Origin: Martinezella lusitana
GTDB lineage: Bacteria; Pseudomonadota; Alphaproteobacteria; Rhizobiales; Rhizobiaceae
Direction: 5' to 3'
Assembly: GCF_900094565.1 (NCBI RefSeq)
Contig: NZ_FMAF01000022.1
Span: 36,863 to 100,862, forward strand
DNA: 64,000 bases
The notes below the pieces were generated by a model that saw only the letters and a list, made by a program, of their open reading frames with translations, searched no databases and was not told the origin of the DNA. The position numbers were made by a program, and so were the translations under genes. The stretch's first letter is position 1. The number at the start of each line of letters is the position of its first letter. Below, in pieces: positions 18,470 to 26,675 of this stretch.

Positions 18470-19048
18470 TCAACCGACCTTGATCTTTTTTTCTGCGGTG
18501 AACGCATATAGCGGAATGGCGAGGTTCTGCGGCGCCGGCCCATGGCGGATGCGACCGGCGGTATCATAGACCGAACCGTGGCAGGGACAGAACCAGCCGC
18601 CATATTCCCCAGCCTGACCGAGCGGGATGCAACCGAGATGCGTGCAGACGCCGATCATGACAAGCCAGTTTTCCTTCCCATTACCGGCCGAACGCGCGGC
18701 ATCGGTCGCTTGCGCATCCGACGGCAGATTGGCATTGCGGGCGACGGGATCCTTCAGATCGGAAATCTGCGTGCCCTTGGCATCGTCGATTTCCTTTTGC
18801 GTGCGGTTGCGGATGAAGACAGGCTTGCCGCGCCATTTCACCGTCAAAGACATGCCAGGCTCCAGGCTCGACACGTCGACTTCGATGGAAGCAAGAGCGA
18901 GTGTGGACGCATCCGGCCGCATCTGATCGATAAACGGCCAGGCGACGGCAACCGCGCCCACTGCGCCCGCCATTCCTGTCGTCAAATAAAGGAAATCGCG
19001 GCGAGTTGGCTCGCCGATGGTTTCACTTGTCGTACTATGCTCGCTCAA
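18470..19048 (-). CDS. petA: Rieske iron-sulfur subunit of the bc1 complex
   Basis: A 192-residue [2Fe-2S] protein. It has a Tat-type N-terminus (TRRDFLYLTTG), one membrane helix (~24-40) and the cluster motifs CTHLGC (C135, H137, C140) and CPCHGS (C154, C156, H157). The start appears to be TTG at 19048, preceded by AGAGGAT. No ATG exists in this frame before residue 26, and an ATG just upstream is in another frame that stops after seven codons. A hairpin lies just before the ribosome-binding site (separate entry). First gene of petABC. Confidence 0.95.
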   Translation of the reverse strand: MSEHSTTSETIGEPTRRDFLYLTTGMAGAVGAVAVAWPFIDQMRPDASTLALASIEVDVSSLEPGMSLTVKWRGKPVFIRNRTQKEIDDAKGTQISDLKDPVARNANLPSDAQATDAARSAGNGKENWLVMIGVCTHLGCIPLGQAGEYGGWFCPCHGSVYDTAGRIRHGPAPQNLAIPLYAFTAEKKIKVG

Positions 19049-19515
19049 GGCTGGACATCCTCTTCCGCAAAACCGCGGCAGAGCCGCGGTACCCCCTCAC
19101 TAACGGCGAATCAACGCGACCATAATTCCGCCATAGATTCCTCCGTAACCCGCTGCGTTCTAAGCTTGATCGCAAATTATGTCCAGTCTTGGCAAGGGAA
19201 GAGGGCACAATGTCGCGGCAAAACTGCGCTATTCGTTCGCAAGGCCGGAGCTTAAAATCGCAAGCTGCAGTGACGCGGCCCTAAGCACATGAAAAAACGA
19301 GCGATTCAGATAATATATTTTTATGATGCAAGGCAAAATAAACAGTGATTTCAATGCTGCATTGCGGCATAAGCGGTAGCGGTACAGCGTCCGGTATATA
19401 ATGAGCTTGCCTTTCTACCTCTTAAAACGGAATGGATTTAGCGCGCGATTTATGAACGATTGAGGCCGTTGCTGCGCCTCGTCAAAGCGCCGAAAACGAA
19501 GCACGAGAACCTCTC
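19049..19515. other. Divergent intergenic region, 467 bp
   Basis: Separates petABC (leftward) from the EEP-family gene (rightward). It contains the petA leader hairpin and an AT-rich stretch around 19290-19340. A TATAAT at 19397-19402 could serve rightward transcription, but no matching -35 was found. No gene was supported. Confidence 0.5.
19072..19090 (-). promoter_or_regulatory. Hairpin in the petA leader
   Basis: A perfect 8-bp inverted repeat, ACCGCGGC (19072-19079) with GCCGCGGT (19083-19090), and a 3-base loop. It lies about 24 bases upstream of the TTG start, next to the AGAGGAT ribosome-binding site. No T-run follows, so it is probably not a terminator. Confidence 0.5.
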
Positions 19516-20457
19516 ATGAGACATACGGTTTATTGCGTTCTATGTGTCCTCGCCACTCTGGCGCTCGGCATACTCGCGGCGCGCTACGTGGCCGATTCGT
19601 GGATACTGGCCTTTTTTGATAGCCTGCAGACCCACATCAGCCTGGTCGCGATCGTGCTCGCCCTGATCGCGCTTGTTTTCAAACGGCACTGGTATGCGAC
19701 ATTCCTGGTGTTGGTCGGCGCCGCGCTGCTGGTGCATTCCGTTATCATGCTCCAGGAATATGCCGTCCCCTCCTTCATTGCGCCGGCGGAAGCATCGGTC
19801 GGAAGCTTCAGGCTCCTCTCCTTCAACATAGAGGACAGCAACTTCGAGAACGGCGGACGTATCGCCGATCTCATCATCGGCTCGAAGGCCGATATCGTCG
19901 AAATCTTCGAGGCAGGCCCGATCTTTTCGCAGATGGATCGCATCACACAGGTCTATCCCTACCACATCGGCTGTGGCGTGATGACGTCCGATTGCGACTC
20001 GCTGATGCTGTCGAAGCGGCCGTTCCAGACGCAGCTCATGCGCAGCCTCGGCAGCCTTTGGGACAATCGTTTCATTCTCGCCACCATCGACATGGAGGGA
20101 CAGCCCGTCAATTTCGCATCGGTCCATCTGAGCAAGCCCTATTTCGACGCCTTCCATCAGATCGAACTCGATCTTCTCGGCTCGATCCTTGGCGATGTGA
20201 AAGGGCCGTTGATCCTGGCCGGCGATTTCAACGCGTCGGTCATCGTGCCCGATATGCGGGACTTCCTGGCGGCAACCGGCCTGCGCCACGCCTTCCCGGA
20301 ACCGGCCACATGGCCGATCGAGGCCGGCGCCTACGGCATCACGATCGACCATGTGTTCGCGCGCGCTCCGCTGCGGCTGGTATCGGTAAAGCAGATACCC
20401 GACGCCATGGGCTCGAACCATTTCGGCGTGATGACGGAGTTCGGCATTTCCAAATAG
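19516..20457 (+). CDS. Membrane-anchored endonuclease/exonuclease/phosphatase family protein
   Basis: A 313-residue protein with three N-terminal hydrophobic helices (about residues 5-85) followed by an EEP domain. Visible EEP motifs are LLSFNIEDSNFENG, ADIVEIFEAG, LAGDFNAS, TIDHVFAR and SNHFGVMTEF (catalytic Asn, Asp and His positions). The domain is predicted to face the periplasm. The substrate (nucleic acid, phosphoinositide or sphingolipid) cannot be deduced. It is a single gene, convergent with an ABC exporter gene. Confidence 0.85.
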   Translation: MRHTVYCVLCVLATLALGILAARYVADSWILAFFDSLQTHISLVAIVLALIALVFKRHWYATFLVLVGAALLVHSVIMLQEYAVPSFIAPAEASVGSFRLLSFNIEDSNFENGGRIADLIIGSKADIVEIFEAGPIFSQMDRITQVYPYHIGCGVMTSDCDSLMLSKRPFQTQLMRSLGSLWDNRFILATIDMEGQPVNFASVHLSKPYFDAFHQIELDLLGSILGDVKGPLILAGDFNASVIVPDMRDFLAATGLRHAFPEPATWPIEAGAYGITIDHVFARAPLRLVSVKQIPDAMGSNHFGVMTEFGISK

Positions 20458-20504
20458 TGGCTTGATATCGCAGGTTCTTGGCGGAGATGCGCGCGGAGGA
20501 GAGG

Positions 20505-22367
20505 CTATTCGGCGTCGGTCGCTATGAAGCCACCGGATTGACGTGCCCAGAGCTCGGAATAGAGGCCGCGGCGGGCGATCAGCTCGTCATGGGTCCCCTC
20601 CTCGATGATCTTGCCCTTGTCGACCACGATCAGCCGGTCGAGCTTGGCAATGGTCGATAGCCGATGGGCGATCGCCAACACGGTCTTGCCCTTCATCAGC
20701 GTGTCGAGATTGGATTGCAGCGCGGCCTCGGCCTCAGAATCCAGCGCCGACGTCGCTTCATCGAGCACCAGGATCGGCGCGTCCTTCAGCATGACGCGCG
20801 CGATCGCGATACGCTGGCGCTGGCCGCCCGAAAGCTTGACGCCGCGCTCGCCGACATGGGCCGCATAGGCGGCGCGCCCCTTTTGATCTTCGAGATCGAT
20901 GATGAACCTGTCCGCCTCCGCCTGGCGTGCCGCCTCCACCATCCGCTCGTCGCCGGCATCCGGACGACCGAAAAGAATGTTGTCGCGAATGGAGCGGTTC
21001 AGAAGGGCGGTATCCTGAGTCACCATACCGATCGCACCGCGCAGCGACTCCTGTCGCACGCGGGCTATGTCCTGGCCGTCGATCAGGATGCGGCCGCCTT
21101 CAAGGTCATAGAAGCGCAGCAGCAGATTGACGAGCGTCGTCTTGCCCGCCCCCGAGCGGCCGACAATGCCGACCTTCTCGCCCGCGCGCACGCAGAGGGA
21201 GAAATTGTCGATGATGCCGCCGCCGCGCCCGTAGTGGAAGGTCACGTTCTCGAAGCGGATTTCGGGGCCGCTGATCGTCAGGTCCTTGGCGCCTGCCTGG
21301 TCGACCAGGCCGATCGGCTCGGAGATCATCTCGGCCGAATTCTGGATCGTACCGAGATTGCGCATGATGGCGTTGAACTGCGCCATCATGCGGCCGAAGA
21401 GCATGTTCAGCCGCAGCACCATGCTGAGCGTGAAAGCAACGCCGCCGGTCGAGATCGCGCCGGACAACCAGAGATGCACGGCAAGCGCGCCGATGGTGGT
21501 GATCATCACGCCCGACAGCAGGGCGAGCGAGGAACGTACACCCGTCAACAGCCGCGTGAAAGGCATGACGGCGGCCTGGAAACGATCGAAGCCGTTGCGG
21601 ATATAATCGTCGTTCTGCTCCTCACGTCCGAAGAGCTTTAGCGTCTGGATATTGGCATAGGCGTCGACCATGCGGCCGTTCAGCATCGAGGATGCCTCCG
21701 CCGCGTTGCGGGCGTGCCGCCGGATGCGCGGCACGAAGTGGCGGGCCAGCAGCGAGAAGATGCCGATCCACACCGTAATCACCAGCGCCAGCCGCCAGTC
21801 GAGCCTGCCGACCAGCGCAATGGTGGAAGCGGCATAGATGATGATGAACCAGACCACTTGCAGCAGCGACACGACAAGATCGCCTGTCGCCTGGCCCGCC
21901 GACCAGACCTTGGTGACGACACGCCCGGAAAAATCGTTCTGGAAGAATTCGACCGATTGCCTGGCCACGTGCCGATAGGCCTGCCAGCGCACGAGATTGA
22001 GAAAGCCGGGCACGACGACCTGCTCCTCCACAAGCGCACCAAGGCTGACGACCACGAAGCGGACCACCAGAACGACGAAGACCATGCCGAGGAGCACTCC
22101 CCCATGGCCGGCGAGCAGTCCGCTCCATCCTTCGCCCGGGTTCACCCTGTCGAGAATGTCGACCAGATGGCCGACGAACCAGAACAGCGCCGCCTCGAGC
22201 ATCGCCACGGCACCGCCGAGCGCCGCCATCGCCAGGAACGGGCCTTTCGCCTGGCTGACATAGTACCAGATGAACGCCCCGAGCGACCGCGGCGGACGAA
22301 GATCGCCGCTGCGGTAGTAGGGATCAATCCACGTCTCGAACAGACGGTACACGGAACGGATGAGCAT
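20505..22367 (-). CDS. ABC half-exporter (permease-ATPase fusion)
   Basis: A 620-residue protein with an N-terminal six-helix type IV exporter domain (~20-320) and a C-terminal ATPase (~370-600). Walker A is GRSGAGKTTL, the signature is LSGGQRQRIAIARV, and Walker B is ILVLDEATSALD with the catalytic Glu. Halves must pair, either with itself or with the product of the next gene upstream (22513-24366), which has the same architecture. The transported substrate is unknown. A third paralog lies at 48802-50646. Confidence 0.92.
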   Translation of the reverse strand: MLIRSVYRLFETWIDPYYRSGDLRPPRSLGAFIWYYVSQAKGPFLAMAALGGAVAMLEAALFWFVGHLVDILDRVNPGEGWSGLLAGHGGVLLGMVFVVLVVRFVVVSLGALVEEQVVVPGFLNLVRWQAYRHVARQSVEFFQNDFSGRVVTKVWSAGQATGDLVVSLLQVVWFIIIYAASTIALVGRLDWRLALVITVWIGIFSLLARHFVPRIRRHARNAAEASSMLNGRMVDAYANIQTLKLFGREEQNDDYIRNGFDRFQAAVMPFTRLLTGVRSSLALLSGVMITTIGALAVHLWLSGAISTGGVAFTLSMVLRLNMLFGRMMAQFNAIMRNLGTIQNSAEMISEPIGLVDQAGAKDLTISGPEIRFENVTFHYGRGGGIIDNFSLCVRAGEKVGIVGRSGAGKTTLVNLLLRFYDLEGGRILIDGQDIARVRQESLRGAIGMVTQDTALLNRSIRDNILFGRPDAGDERMVEAARQAEADRFIIDLEDQKGRAAYAAHVGERGVKLSGGQRQRIAIARVMLKDAPILVLDEATSALDSEAEAALQSNLDTLMKGKTVLAIAHRLSTIAKLDRLIVVDKGKIIEEGTHDELIARRGLYSELWARQSGGFIATDAE

Positions 22368-22480
22368 GCGAGCGATATAGGGAATTTCTGAGAGCTCGCA
22401 AAGTAAAGGGGGCCATAGCGAAGGTTACATTTTTGTTAGGATTGGATGCGGCGGGCTCACCACGAATGAGGCGCCAACAG

Positions 22481-22504
22481 AAAGGGCGGCCGAAGCCGCC
22501 CTTT
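22481..22504 (-). terminator. Terminator between the two ABC genes
   Basis: AAAGGGCGGC (22481-22490) pairs with GCCGCCCTTT (22495-22504). Read on the minus strand it follows the 22513-24366 gene and ends in TTTCTGTT. The two ABC genes may therefore be transcribed partly independently. Confidence 0.65.
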
Positions 22505-22512
22505 CCTCATGC

Positions 22513-24366
22513 TTACTCCGCTGCCGCCTCGGCCTCTTCGTGGTCCGCAAGGAAACCACCGGACTGGCGGCTCCAGAGCTCGGCATAGATGCCGCCGTTC
22601 TGGACCAGCTCCTGATGTGTGCCCATCTCGATGTTCCGACCCTTGTCGAGGACGATGAGACGGTCCATCTCGGTCAGCGTCGACAGGCGATGCGCAATGG
22701 CGATCACCGTCTTGCCATGCATCAGCGCGAAGAGGTTTTCCTGGATCGCCGCTTCCACTTCGGAATCGAGCGCCGAGGTCGCCTCGTCAAGCACCAGGAT
22801 CGGCGCGTCCTTCAGGAAGACGCGGGCGATCGCGATGCGCTGCCGCTGGCCGCCGGAGAGCTTGACGCCGCGCTCGCCGACCTGCGCATCCAGCCCTTTG
22901 CGGCCCTGCATGTCGACCAGACCTTCGATGAACTCCCAGGCATTGGCGCGTTTTGCCGCCTGGGTCACCTCTTCGTCGGTCGCATCCGGGCGGCTGTAGG
23001 CGATGTTGTCGCGGATCGAGCGGTGCAACAACGACGTATCCTGCGTCACTACGCCGATCATCGAACGAAGGCTGTCCTGCGTCACCCCGGCTATGTCGTG
23101 GCCGTCGATGGTGATGCGACCGCTCTCCAGATCGTAGAAGCGGAGCAGCAAGTTCATCAGCGTCGTCTTGCCGGCGCCTGAGCGACCGACGAGCCCGATC
23201 TTTTCGCCGGCCCGAATGTCCAGGGTCAGATCCTCGATGACACCCTTCGCTTTGCCATAGTGGAAGCGAATGTGGTCGAAGCGGATTGCGCCCTGCTTGG
23301 CTGAGATCGGCGAAGCCGTCGGCTGATCGACGATGTCATGCGGCTTCGTCATCATCTCCATGCCGTCATAGACCGTGCCGATATTCTCGAAGAGCGCCGA
23401 AACTTCCCACATCACCCACTGCGACATGCCGTTGACGCGCATGGCAAGGCCGATAGCAATGGCGATCGAGCCGACCGAGATCGAACCGCTGAGCCAGAAC
23501 CAGATCGACAGCGCCGAAACGATGAACAGCGCCACGCAGTTGTTGATGTAGACGGCGGCATGGAACATCGTCACCTTGCGCATCTGCTGGTGCACGGTGC
23601 CCAGGAATTCCTCCATGCCAGCCCTGGCGTACTTCTCCTCCCGACCCGCGTGCGAAAACAGCTTCACCGTCGCGATGTTGGTATAGCTGTCGACGACACG
23701 ACCCGTCATAGTCGAGCGCGCATCGGCCTGCTGTGCGGCGATCTTGCGCAGCACCGGTACGAAATAGGCGACAATGGCGACATAGACGCCGAGCCAAAGC
23801 AGGATCGGGAACATCAGCCGCCAATCCGCCATCGCGATCACGAGGATCATCGACAGGAAGTACGTGACCACATAGACGAAGACGTCGAGGATCTTCATCA
23901 CCGTTTCGCGCACGGCAAGCGAGGTCTGCATCACCTTGGTGGCGACTCGGCCTGCGAACTCGTTGGCGAAAAAAGTCATGCTGTGGCGCAGCAGGAAGCG
24001 ATGCATCTGCCAGCGCGCGATCATCGGATAGTTGCCGAGCAGGACCTGGTGCATGATGAAGCTGTCGAGCACCGCCGCAAACGGCAGGCCGATCAGCACC
24101 ATCGCCCCCATCCAGAAAAGCTTGTGCCATTCCGTTTGCAGGAAGGTCGTCCTATCGGCCTTGGTCAGCCAATCGACGATATCGCCAAGAAACTGGAACA
24201 GCGCCACCTCCCCGATCGCGATCAGCATCGTGAGGATGCTCATGGCGATCAACCAGGGTGCTGCCGGCTTGGTATAGTGCCAGCAAAAGGCAAAGAGACC
24301 GCGCGGCGGAGCGTCCGGCACCTCGCTCGGAAAGGGGTTTAGTCGCTGTTCGAACCAGCCAAACAT
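22513..24366 (-). CDS. ABC half-exporter (permease-ATPase fusion)
   Basis: A 617-residue half-exporter. The start at 24366 (MFGWFEQRLNPF) follows TTTGGAG at good spacing; an in-frame start 33 bases upstream is less likely. The membrane domain contains the FFANEFAGRVATKV segment, which corresponds to FFQNDFSGRVVTKV in the neighbour and FRQDFSGRIASQV in the 48.8-kb gene. All three belong to one rhizobial subfamily. The ATPase has GRSGAGKTTL, LSGGQRQRIAIARV and ILVLDEATSALD, all intact. The C-terminus is acidic (Glu/Ala-rich). Confidence 0.92.
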   Translation of the reverse strand: MFGWFEQRLNPFPSEVPDAPPRGLFAFCWHYTKPAAPWLIAMSILTMLIAIGEVALFQFLGDIVDWLTKADRTTFLQTEWHKLFWMGAMVLIGLPFAAVLDSFIMHQVLLGNYPMIARWQMHRFLLRHSMTFFANEFAGRVATKVMQTSLAVRETVMKILDVFVYVVTYFLSMILVIAMADWRLMFPILLWLGVYVAIVAYFVPVLRKIAAQQADARSTMTGRVVDSYTNIATVKLFSHAGREEKYARAGMEEFLGTVHQQMRKVTMFHAAVYINNCVALFIVSALSIWFWLSGSISVGSIAIAIGLAMRVNGMSQWVMWEVSALFENIGTVYDGMEMMTKPHDIVDQPTASPISAKQGAIRFDHIRFHYGKAKGVIEDLTLDIRAGEKIGLVGRSGAGKTTLMNLLLRFYDLESGRITIDGHDIAGVTQDSLRSMIGVVTQDTSLLHRSIRDNIAYSRPDATDEEVTQAAKRANAWEFIEGLVDMQGRKGLDAQVGERGVKLSGGQRQRIAIARVFLKDAPILVLDEATSALDSEVEAAIQENLFALMHGKTVIAIAHRLSTLTEMDRLIVLDKGRNIEMGTHQELVQNGGIYAELWSRQSGGFLADHEEAEAAAE

Positions 24367-24756
24367 TGAAATGCTCCAAAGACTCGACCTTTTGACCATC
24401 CGCTGCGCCTAAAGGTGCAGACTGATATGGTGACCGGACGATGAAAGAACGAGGCCATATTGGCCGCGCAACGAAACGAAAAGGGGGACCTGCGAAAGTG
24501 CGCCTTGAAGCGCCCTAATCAGAACCGTGGGTTCACGGCACGGAGGCGCATCATTACAAAGGTGATATCCATCTGTGCCTCCTATCTCGCTGGTTGTAGA
24601 GCGAGTATCTTTTAGCGCGCATTTCCTGTTTTGAAAAGTGAAATATGCCTGAAAAATGGGCTGAAACCTTCAATTGTGCTGATGGAAGACATCACAAAAA
24701 TCGAGGTATCGCGGAAAATCGAAGACAAATCCGCGTGATTTCGCTAGTTGCAGGCC
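24367..24756. other. Divergent intergenic region with inverted repeats, 390 bp
   Basis: Lies between an ABC gene (leftward) and trmL (rightward). GGAGGCGCA (24542-24550) and TGTGCCTCC (24574-24582) form an imperfect inverted repeat. CTCGCT (24586-24591) and AGCGAG (24600-24605) form a hairpin followed by TATCTTTTA. A small RNA is possible but unproven. No open frame with a ribosome-binding site was supported. Confidence 0.4.
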
Positions 24757-25230
24757 ATGACCACGCTTCGCATCGCCCTCTACCAGCCCGACATTCCCGG
24801 CAATACCGGCACGATCCTGCGTCTGGCCGCTTGCCTTGGCCTTAGCGTCGACATCATCGAACCGGCGGGCTTCGACATTTCGGACCGCAACCTGAAGCGC
24901 GCCGGCATGGATTACCTGGCAGCCGTGACCCTGACCAGGCACGTGAACTGGGACCGCTTCGAGGCGTGGCGTTTGGAAAGCGGGCGGCGGCTGGTGCTCG
25001 CCTCCACCAAAGCGGCCGAACGACATACCGACTTCGCCTTCCGCAGCGACGATATTCTCCTCTTCGGCCGTGAGAGCGCAGGCGTGCCCGAGCATGTGCA
25101 CGACAAGGCCGATGGCCGCATTTTGATCCCGATGGTCGAAGGCCAGCGCTCCATCAATGTCGCCATGTCGGCGGCCATGATAGCAGGCGAAGCGCTGCGG
25201 CAGACGCAATGGACGCCGATCCCGCGCTAG
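24757..25230 (+). CDS. trmL: tRNA (cytidine(34)-2'-O)-methyltransferase
   Basis: A SPOUT-class enzyme that 2'-O-methylates the wobble base of tRNA-Leu. The 157 residues carry the three knot motifs: NTGTILRLAACLG near the N-terminus, LLFGRESAGVP, and the C-terminal SINVAMSAAMIAGEALRQ. The length matches the minimal TrmL family. The ATG at 24757 gives the family start (MTTLRIALYQPDIPGN); a TTG at 24748 is an alternative. Neither has a strong ribosome-binding site. Confidence 0.93.
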   Translation: MTTLRIALYQPDIPGNTGTILRLAACLGLSVDIIEPAGFDISDRNLKRAGMDYLAAVTLTRHVNWDRFEAWRLESGRRLVLASTKAAERHTDFAFRSDDILLFGRESAGVPEHVHDKADGRILIPMVEGQRSINVAMSAAMIAGEALRQTQWTPIPR

Positions 25231-25330
25231 GCCTGAATGTCGTGCCCGAATAGGCGTTGGCACGTCGGATAAAGTGTGAGAAGCTTTGCCCTGGAATGCT
25301 CTAACTCAGGCAACCTTGGCGAGGTGACCC

Positions 25331-26470
25331 ATGTTCCAGACGGCATTCACTCTCTCCCTCATCCAGTTCGCGCGCATCTTGAGCCTCCCCGAGCGGCTTC
25401 AGCGCTCCCCCCTTCGCAATCTCGCTCTCGAGGGCCTTCGCCAACGGAATGTCGCACTCGACGCCCTGTTTTACGACATCAAGGTGATCACGCCGGAAGA
25501 AGCCTTCTACATCAGCGACTCGCTCGCCGCCCAGGGTGCGATCATGATCGTCCCGCCAAGCGATGGTGCGCCGATTATCCTTTGCGAGACGGTGGACGAA
25601 TTCGTCCTGCGCGGCGGCGATAAGGTGCGGGCACTCGCCGTCGCCGGCATCGGCGGCTCCGCGTTGGGTGCGGCCGCCTTCGCCCGAAACGTGGCGGACG
25701 CAATCCAGGGGCCGGTCGCCGTTGTCGTCTCCGGCTACGGCATCGCCGATGTCATCACCGAGGCTTTCGGCGGACTTTTTTTCTTCGGACATCTGAGGGG
25801 CCTGCGACCGATGCTGGAAACGTTGGACGACCTTGCCGGACGTCCCAAAGTCGGAGCATATGGCGACGGAGCGGCCGCCCGCACCAGCCTCGATACCAGA
25901 ACCGTGCGGGCGCTTCTTGCTGATCCCCGCCTCTCCTTCCGCCTGCTGGTCGGCCACTCCAAGGGCAATCTCGTGCTTTCCGCCGCCCTGCATGATCTTT
26001 GCAAAGAGGACGAGATACGGGTCGCCGACCTGGCCGAAACTATGAAGATCGTGACGATAGGCGCACGCATCGCCATGCCGCCGGCCTTCACCGACGTCGT
26101 CGATGTCATGGGCGAATGGGACTGGTTCGGCGAAATCAATTCCCGGCCGTTCATCGACGCCGATCGACACATTCCCCATGCCTGGCATCATACGAATACG
26201 GATTTGGGCGGCCATTTGCCTGTGACATCAACGCTCAAGGAAATCCTGGCGATCTCGCCGATAGCAGCGGATGCGCGGGCCGAGGAAAGCAGCGCGGAAG
26301 CATCGCCGTTGGCGAACGAGACAATCGTTGCCTTGTCCTCTGCTCGTCCCGGACCGCGACCCGCAACAATCGAAAAGGTCAAAAAGGCCTTCTCGGTAAG
26401 CACATTGCCAAGCACGCCGCACAGTGAACCCGGCTCTTCCGAAGATTTGCAACCGCCCAAGCCACATTGA
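25331..26470 (+). CDS. Protein of unknown function with hydrolase-like GHSKG motif
   Basis: A 379-residue protein preceded by GAGGTGA. The middle contains RLLVGHSKGNLVLSAALHDL (about residues 205-224), a nucleophile-elbow pattern G-x-S-x-G as in alpha/beta hydrolases and lipases. Later Asp and His candidates include DVVDVMGEWDWFGE and PHAWHHTNTDLGGH (about 260-293). Residues 110-150 are glycine/alanine-rich and mildly hydrophobic. The last ~70 residues are low-complexity (Ser/Pro/Ala). I do not recognise the family; a hydrolase activity is inference from the motif alone. Confidence 0.7.
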   Translation: MFQTAFTLSLIQFARILSLPERLQRSPLRNLALEGLRQRNVALDALFYDIKVITPEEAFYISDSLAAQGAIMIVPPSDGAPIILCETVDEFVLRGGDKVRALAVAGIGGSALGAAAFARNVADAIQGPVAVVVSGYGIADVITEAFGGLFFFGHLRGLRPMLETLDDLAGRPKVGAYGDGAAARTSLDTRTVRALLADPRLSFRLLVGHSKGNLVLSAALHDLCKEDEIRVADLAETMKIVTIGARIAMPPAFTDVVDVMGEWDWFGEINSRPFIDADRHIPHAWHHTNTDLGGHLPVTSTLKEILAISPIAADARAEESSAEASPLANETIVALSSARPGPRPATIEKVKKAFSVSTLPSTPHSEPGSSEDLQPPKPH

Positions 26471-26675
26471 AGCGGACGCTGCGCAAATACTGACCCCATA
26501 TGTCGCAAGTGATGATGGACTAAGGTCTCCGCAAGCGTATAATGCTTAGCCGGCGATTAAAATTGCCTCTTCTCATCCGATACGCCTGCATGCTGAAATA
26601 CATGCCTTTTCAGTATGTTATTATGCTTTCGGATTTATCTAGCAAATGGCGGCATGAGGAAGAATAAGAAGAAAA

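Noticed and set aside
17118..18569. 483-codon frame opposite petB
   Set aside because: Covers petB completely and encodes a low-complexity Arg/Asp/Glu/Gln-rich sequence, typical of an antisense shadow.
26471..26675. Pho box before the Na/Pi cotransporter-like gene
   Set aside because: No CTGTCAT-like pair with 11-base spacing was found in this gap.
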